A model generated the notes under the pieces. It was not told the DNA's origin. It made no database searches and saw only the letters and a list, made by a program, of their open reading frames with translations. Of a stretch of DNA of 64,000 bases, positions 58,429 to 64,000 are shown in pieces. Made by a program: the position numbers and the translations under genes. This DNA comes from Bromus sterilis (lineage: Eukaryota > Streptophyta > Magnoliopsida > Poales > Poaceae), in NCBI GenBank assembly GCA_950022295.1, contig OX465598.1:174858001-174922000 (forward strand), read 5' to 3'. Position 1 is the stretch's first letter. The number at the start of each line of letters is the position of its first letter.

Positions 58429-59799
58429 TAGTCTAGTGCTAGATGCAGGTTCGATCTAGAGTTCATAAGTGATGAACGGGCATTGCACAAAATTTTCATT
58501 GTGCGCGTTTTTTGATAATAGATCTAAACTGAATCTTCTAGTTGCTTCCCCTCTAATTGCACAAGTTAATCCCTCCTGCATTGCTTGATTTTGTTACAAA
58601 CATCTTGCCCCTCGGGGTCCTTCTATGCTTCTTCTAAGTATGTTGGTCGCGCAAAGATGATTTGGGTCTTGCTTTTGGTGTGGAGAAATTGTGTAACAAA
58701 AAGGGCGTGTTAGATTGGTTATCTAGCACGGGGATCACGTGTATTGACGATTGTTTAGTATTGGTCATGAGATTAAATTGTAGTCTCATGGTTGATACGC
58801 CCCGAGTGTTAATCTAGCAACTTAAAGATTGTGCTTTATGTGGTTACGTAGCTAGCAAAACGTTTTGCCTTGCAAACCCTAGCAGCCACGTAAAAGATGC
58901 AAAGAACGAGTAGAAGAAGGTCTAACTTATTTTTTTCAGGAACATGGGATGTGGTATAGTCTTCGTCATGATAAAAGTTGTATGAGATGATTCTACTTTG
59001 TACATGTTAAATTTGCATGACTTGCACGTCATGGTACGGCATGATGGCTGGAGCCATATGATTGTCATTTATTCGGCCTGCGTGCCAAACTTCATGTAAT
59101 TTTCTTTTTATAGAATAGATGCTAGCAATAGTTGTAGTATCTACATGAAGATGATGATCATACGTCATGATGCTTGATGACATTTCGTGCGTGGAGGTGA
59201 TGCTCTCCGCCAAAAGAAGATGAAGAAAGAAAAGTATGGTGCTTGGAGCTTCTTGAAGAAAAGGGCTATACCATATCACATACACTAAACTGCCTGTGAT
59301 GTTAATTCTTTTCATTGCCTGTTTTGATTGCGCACTAGTCGTAATTTTAATAGGATGATCTCTCTTAAAATATCAAGAAGTTCGTGCTCTCCCAACCGTG
59401 CAACCGTCTGTAATAAACGCCACCCGAGGTGCGTCGTGTAACACGAGTACCAACGGAAAGGTAACAAAGAGGCGGGTGGATTGAGTTGTCTCCACAGCAA
59501 TAGCGCTTGGTTTCCCTGACGTTCTAGCTTATCCGATCTGAGCTCGGAGCACAAGTGTCGAAAGACTAATACAAGAGTCATAAGTCGGTTATGATTGGTT
59601 TAGTTAGACCTACCGGGTTGATCTCCTCCATGGCTGAGTGTTACACCGGTGGCAGGTGTATTGATCCGGATCTTGATTACCCTAAGATGAATTTTGGGAG
59701 ATATTGGTTTTAATGGGAGTATTAGATTAAACTTATTAAGATTAATGCAATTAATTTTGAACCATGTCTAAATCAATTTGTTTATATCGTTGTAGAGAG
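58429..59799 (+). other. Untranslated leader of the BARE-like element
   Basis: About 1.37 kb with no gene, as usual in this family, where a long structured leader precedes gag. Confidence 0.75.
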
Positions 59800-60212
59800 A
59801 TGGCCTGCAACAACAATGCTTTTAGCTTAGGACTGATGCTTGAAAAAGAGAAGCTTGCTGCAAATGGGGGCAACTATGCGGACTGGTTCCGTAATCTTGG
59901 GTTTGTCCTCAAAGTTGCTAAGAAGGACTATGTTCTCAAAGGAGCTCTCCCAGCCGCTCCTGCTGAGGATGCATCGCAGGACGATAAGAACGTCTATGCG
60001 ACTAAAGTAGATGACCACACCGCAGTACAATGCTTGATGCTTACATGCATGGATACAGAGCTTCAGAAACGTTTTGAGAACTTCTCCGTTGTTGACATGG
60101 TGACACAACTGAACGCTCTGTATCGGAAGCAGGCTAGAACCGAACGTTACGAGGTAACAAAGCAGCTGTGGGAAAGCAAGATGGCAGAAGGTAGCTCCCT
60201 AAGCGAGCACGT
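59800..60212 (+). pseudogene. gag of the BARE-like element, cut by element F
   Basis: Starts at ATG 59800 with MACNNNAFSLGLMLEKEKL, the characteristic N-terminus of BARE/Angela gag; an earlier in-frame ATG at 59764 is less likely. The frame is open for 137 codons: YADWFRNLGFVLKVAKKDY and LTCMDTELQKRFE are capsid-region motifs, and RTERYEVTKQLWESKMAEG is the usual following segment. It ends at 60212, where the element F LTR begins, so only the N-terminal third is present here; the rest should resume on the other side of F. Confidence 0.93.
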
Positions 60213-63200
60213 TGTAAGGCCCGATACGCGGTACTGTTCCAGATATAGATGTTTCCATCCAGATCCGGGGACGAAGCACATATCGGTCCCACCGCAACAT
60301 ATAACAATGCCATATGCCCCGGATTTCCAACATGATATCACAACATTACAGATACAAGGATACAACATCTCATACAATCGGCATACAACTGCCTCAAATA
60401 CAATTAAACAGCGGAAGATACATGTCTGGGTACAAACTACAAGAAAATGCCTAGTGGCAAAGAGAAAAACATCGATCCCCATAACCACACAGGTCAAGGA
60501 CCTCCGCCGCGATCCGCCTAACTAGTCGTCGTCGAGTCTCCACGTGAAATGTCGGTCACCATACCTATCGTCGATCAAGAACCCTGAAAAGAGTTTGGGG
60601 GTAGTATCATGAGTACAGAAGTACTCAGCATCCAACCGTAGTGGTCATCTGACCCAGCAAGGACTTCATCACTCGTCATTCTAGGACAACTAGTAGTTTA
60701 CGGTAAGGAAGGGGTAAGTGGTGAGGTTGCTGCCGCACTAGCATTTATGAAGTGGCTAACGATCTAGAGAGTAAGATAAGAAGCCAAGCATTCGATGAGG
60801 AATCGCCTCCAACAAGTCTTGCTATCATTTACATACGCAAACATAACACCTATCCTATCCTTGTCCTCCTCTTCGCATCCCGACGAAGAAGAAGCAGTCA
60901 AGGCACACACACACACGTTGATCAAGTTATATTAAGATTATCTCAGTTGTTGTTGACTATGAACAAGGAGTAGGTCTCAAGTCGTCCATAACCGTGGACA
61001 CGACTTGTCGAAAAGATTTAACCCTGCAGCGGTGTACCAACTGCCCATTACAAGGCTCCGCACGCACGCCCATCACTCTCAGTTGCTACCCATGATAGGC
61101 AACCATTTTATGACTTAGTCCCAAGAGATCAGGAACGACGGGTCCCTCTAACTAACAACGCACAAATCCGGGTGGCCCCCGGTGAGTCGACATCCGACTC
61201 AAAAGCCGGTCGCGCTCTCGAATCGGCCTCTACCGTCGTGACGAGGTCGGGTTAGTTTCCCAAAAAGATGTGGACAACCCCCTAGCTCCCTGGGGTGGAC
61301 CAACTAGGGAAACAATGTCTCCGCTGGCCCAAGTTGTTTAAAATCTGTCGGCCGCGGACCAGTCACACACACGTTTCAAATGGTAAATCAGCTTGGGCCA
61401 CCACTAGAAATGTTTGAAGCTAGGTAGGTAAGAAGAGGGGACCCCATAAAATCCCACACGCAGTTAGGCATGCTCAGTCTTAAAACCAATACCCGGAACT
61501 CGGATCCTAGGTGACTCGAATGGAACAAAGCGTCGGGGCGGGATAGCCTAGACCTTCCATCCTTCGTCGAATATAGTCAACATTTATAATCATCATATCA
61601 TCCATAACAATATAATAATGTGATATCCCAAACCAAGGAGTAACAGGAGGTAACATCGTAGCATCCTAAGCATGCATACTAAACAGGGGCTGAGCAACGA
61701 GCAATAGTAACATAGCAGTACATGGTTTGCTGGGAGGGGACATGGCTGTATCAGTTTAAAAGATGTTCTAAACATGTGGTAGGATCAAACATCGAACCTA
61801 ACCTAGACTAGCATGCAAACCGCTGGTTGAAATAGAATGGATCATAAGTAATGTATAGTCCTTGCATGTTGATAAGTCGGGTTCCGAAGGTGTAGTTGAT
61901 CGCAAGCTCGCATCGTCTCCGAGAGGTACCCGCGGAAGCATACAAGACGATAAATACTGGAAAGCAATCAACGAGCAAACACTCTATTACTACGAGGCAA
62001 ACACGAGCAAGCATCAACAAGAAGGCAACACGAGACATCGCACCTACCATCGAGAGTGGTTACTAACAGGTTATGTGGAGTACTTGTCACACACGACGAT
62101 ACCGCACATTTAGAATCGGTTCAATTTGTTTAGCTACAGGTGATCAACAAAGGTTGTTAACACGGCATCTCACTCAAGCATGGCATAGCACTCAAACATT
62201 TCAAGAGGTGAAGCATAGATAAACTACCTAAGCTAGTCAATTTAAATGGGGTGAAATCCTAAACATGCTTATCACTATTTACCCCACGATAATTATTGCA
62301 TTTGGTACTATTCTACCCTAAACAATATTTTATTATTTTATTAGCAAGCAAGAACAGCATAAACATAATCTACATGCAATTCTAGTCAAGTTACATATAA
62401 GAAACATTTTAAACAGAGCAACGGTTAAAAAGTTATTAAATAAATAGTTTACGGTGGCATGCGGTGTAATTAGCAGTCAAACAACATGTAAACAAAGTCA
62501 AACATGGCAACAAGCAACATTTTATTAATCTACGCGCAAAACGGAGCAACTTTCATGTAGAAAGCGTCTCCATCCGAGCTACCGGTGAAAAGATATCGCC
62601 ACCGCAAAATAACTAATACAATCTGCAAATAAATAAACAAGAAAGAAAAAAAACATCTAACGGGCCGAAACAGAGGCGCTGCCTAATTAAGCAACGCTCA
62701 GGGGCGCTAAATAGCTACACGGGCCAGCCCAACAGAAAAATAGAAATTAAAAAGAAAAAAAAGGGGCGCTTACCGGGCGGGCAAGGCCCAACAACAGGGG
62801 CGACGGAGTGGGCCTCAAGGGGCGGCTGGGCTGCCTGGCTTGGCATGCCGCGGTGAGGTGGGCCGCTGGAGCCACTCCATCCCACGTGGCCGCGAGCAGG
62901 CGGCTCGGGGCCTTCGTGCTCCTCCCGCTCGGCACGGGGAGGGCGGCCATGGCGGCTCAGCAGGGAGCCTTCGGCCAGGGACGCGAACGGCGAGGACGAC
63001 CGCGAGGCCGCGGATCTGGTCGATTAGGGCGGAGCCGGCATGGAGCAAGGTGACGGCGAGGTCGAGCCTCGGCCCGGCTGAGGTGCTCCCATGGCGGAGG
63101 CGTTTCGGGCGGTTCCTGGTGGCCGGCTCGGCGACCTGTGCAAGAGGAGAGGGGGTGAGAAGCGGGAGGAGAGAGGGAGGAAGAGAGGAGGAGAAGAGGC

Positions 63201-63951
63201 GCAGCTCCGATGGCCTGGCTGGCCGGCGGCGGCGTGGCGGCCGTGGAGGCAACGGGCGGCGCGGGAACCCACGGGTTGGCTGCGTGAGGAGAGAGGAGGT
63301 GGGTGGCTGGGTGCTCCCTGGGCCGTCGGATCGCGAGATCTGACGGTCCAGGATGGATCTGGCTAGGGTTTGCTTCAAAAATGGGAAAAATGCGAAAATT
63401 GGGGCTATTGTGAGGGGGGTGGCTGCAATTTTGTGGCTAGTTAAACCCTAGAAATGGGGTGGGAGTTTGGTGGTCTTTATATAGCCCAGGTGGATGGCAG
63501 TTTGCAAAAACATCCCCGGTTTTTCTCTCGCGCGCGCGGTGCTTACGTTTCTTACCGCCAGGGGTCCGCAGGACCTCCGATTCGGGTAAAACTTCGAACT
63601 ACGCGATCAGCGCGTTGAGCTGGCGGCGTTCATCTCGCGCGGGAACTGTTCTGTGAACACTTTCCGGCGCGCTATAAAAATGTCCCGTTTACTTATTAAA
63701 CGGGGTTTTTCGTTCCGTTGGTTGCGGCTAATCTCATGCGGTTTTCGCGACGGTGATCGGGTGAAACCCAGTGTCGCAAAGGTCTAGTGTCAGGGTGGAA
63801 AGGGTCGGTCTCCGTCCGATACAAGATAAGAGGGGGAAAATAATCGCCGATCGATAAATCGGGGATGCAAACACCGCAAACAAATCAGACAATCAAACAA
63901 TTCATACCGAAAACAAAATTTTCTAATTTTTGTGAAATCTGGGTTGTTACA
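60213..63951 (-). repeat. 3' LTR of element F (3739 bp)
   Basis: TGTAAGGCCC at 60213 to TTGTTACA at 63951; aligned throughout with D 8266-12538, including the TATA box and the GC-rich block 62760-63360, whose ORFs are artefacts. Confidence 0.88.
63475..63484 (-). promoter_or_regulatory. TATA box of the element F LTR
   Basis: CTATATAAAG on the minus strand, conserved with element D (12063-12072). Confidence 0.6.
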
Positions 63952-64000
63952 ATACAACACCACCAACAAGGGATCTCGTCCCGAGATCCAGGATGATCCG

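Larger units (their letters stand above)
56591..60212 (+). mobile_element. BARE/Angela/WIS-like Ty1/copia retrotransposon, 5' part
   Basis: The 5' LTR (1825 bp) begins TGTTGGAATTATGCCCTAGA, the known start of the BARE/WIS/Angela group, and is followed by an iMet primer-binding site, a long leader and the start of gag. At 60213 the element is interrupted by element F; its pol and 3' LTR lie beyond the window. It sits inside the internal region of element H. Confidence 0.95.
60213..64000 (-). mobile_element. Element F: long-LTR Ty3/gypsy, same family as D, continues past the window
   Basis: Minus strand. The LTR at 60213-63951 abuts internal sequence (63952-64000) that matches D at 7664-7712, i.e. 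the side next to the 3' LTR. So this is the 3' LTR and the element runs out to the right. Inserted in the gag gene of the BARE-like element; the left 5-bp flank is CACGT. Confidence 0.88.

Noticed and set aside
60300..62200. Possible host gene in AT-rich sequence left of the GC-rich block
   Set aside because: The sequence aligns with the D LTR (8350-10250) and is therefore LTR, with no conserved frame.
62747..63378. GC-rich ORFs of 65-187 codons
   Set aside because: Composition artefacts of the F LTR, not conserved in frame with the D copy.
1..64000. Host protein-coding, tRNA or rRNA genes
   Set aside because: Every credible coding segment belongs to a transposable element; no tRNA-like cloverleaf or rRNA sequence was noticed by eye. 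A tRNAscan-type run could still find a degenerate one.

Overview
The window is a stack of transposable elements from a large grass genome, almost certainly a member of the Triticeae (wheat, Aegilops, barley or rye). The clues are a BARE/Angela/WIS-type copia LTR (56591-58415), Athila-like gypsy elements whose LTRs begin TGATACGTCC and whose primer-binding site matches tRNA-Asp, a SIRE/Maximus-like copia, chromovirus-like gypsy LTRs of about 4 kb, and an 11.2-kb CACTA transposon. I found no host gene, tRNA, rRNA or CRISPR array. Family names are my recognition of sequence style, not database matches.

Layout: element A (Athila-like, + strand, 1-4884, 3' end broken); element C (gypsy fragment, - strand, 4885-7125: gag remnant plus 5' LTR); an LTR fragment (7126-7351); element D (long-LTR gypsy, - strand, 7352-12538, only about 600 bp between its LTRs); element E (Tat-like gypsy, - strand, seen at 12539-14115, 21271-23359 and 24985-27196). 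Inserted into E are element B (Athila-like, + strand, 14116-21270, target duplication ATAGC), a solo LTR of the A/B superfamily (23360-24984, AGTGG) and element H (long-LTR gypsy, - strand, from 27197 on). H carries in its 3' LTR the CACTA element (31208-42427, AGA), in its internal region the copia element G (43347-55207, AGGAA/AGGAG), and further right the BARE-like element (from 56591). The BARE-like gag is cut at 60213 by element F, which shares the LTR family of D and runs past the right edge. The deepest chain is E < H < BARE-like < F.

Coding content is all element-derived and mostly decayed. The CACTA element has a TNPD-type transposase (32128-35628, two in-frame stops) and a four-exon second gene (37920-41649, one in-frame stop) ending in a degenerate Ulp1-like domain. 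Element G keeps gag, protease, integrase and RT/RNase H blocks plus an extra env-position ORF with a short predicted intron and what looks like its own promoter. Element E has a broken protease-RT-RNase H-integrase frame and, on the opposite strand of its 3' region, a gene-like unit with a TATA box and a B3-like DNA-binding domain.

The less ordinary observations are this antisense B3-like ORF, the apparent duplication of the promoter/leader module ahead of the second CACTA gene, the palindromic CRE-like motif cluster shared by the G LTR and the G env-position promoter, and the unidentified ORFs in the internal region of H. None of these by itself proves a new biological system.
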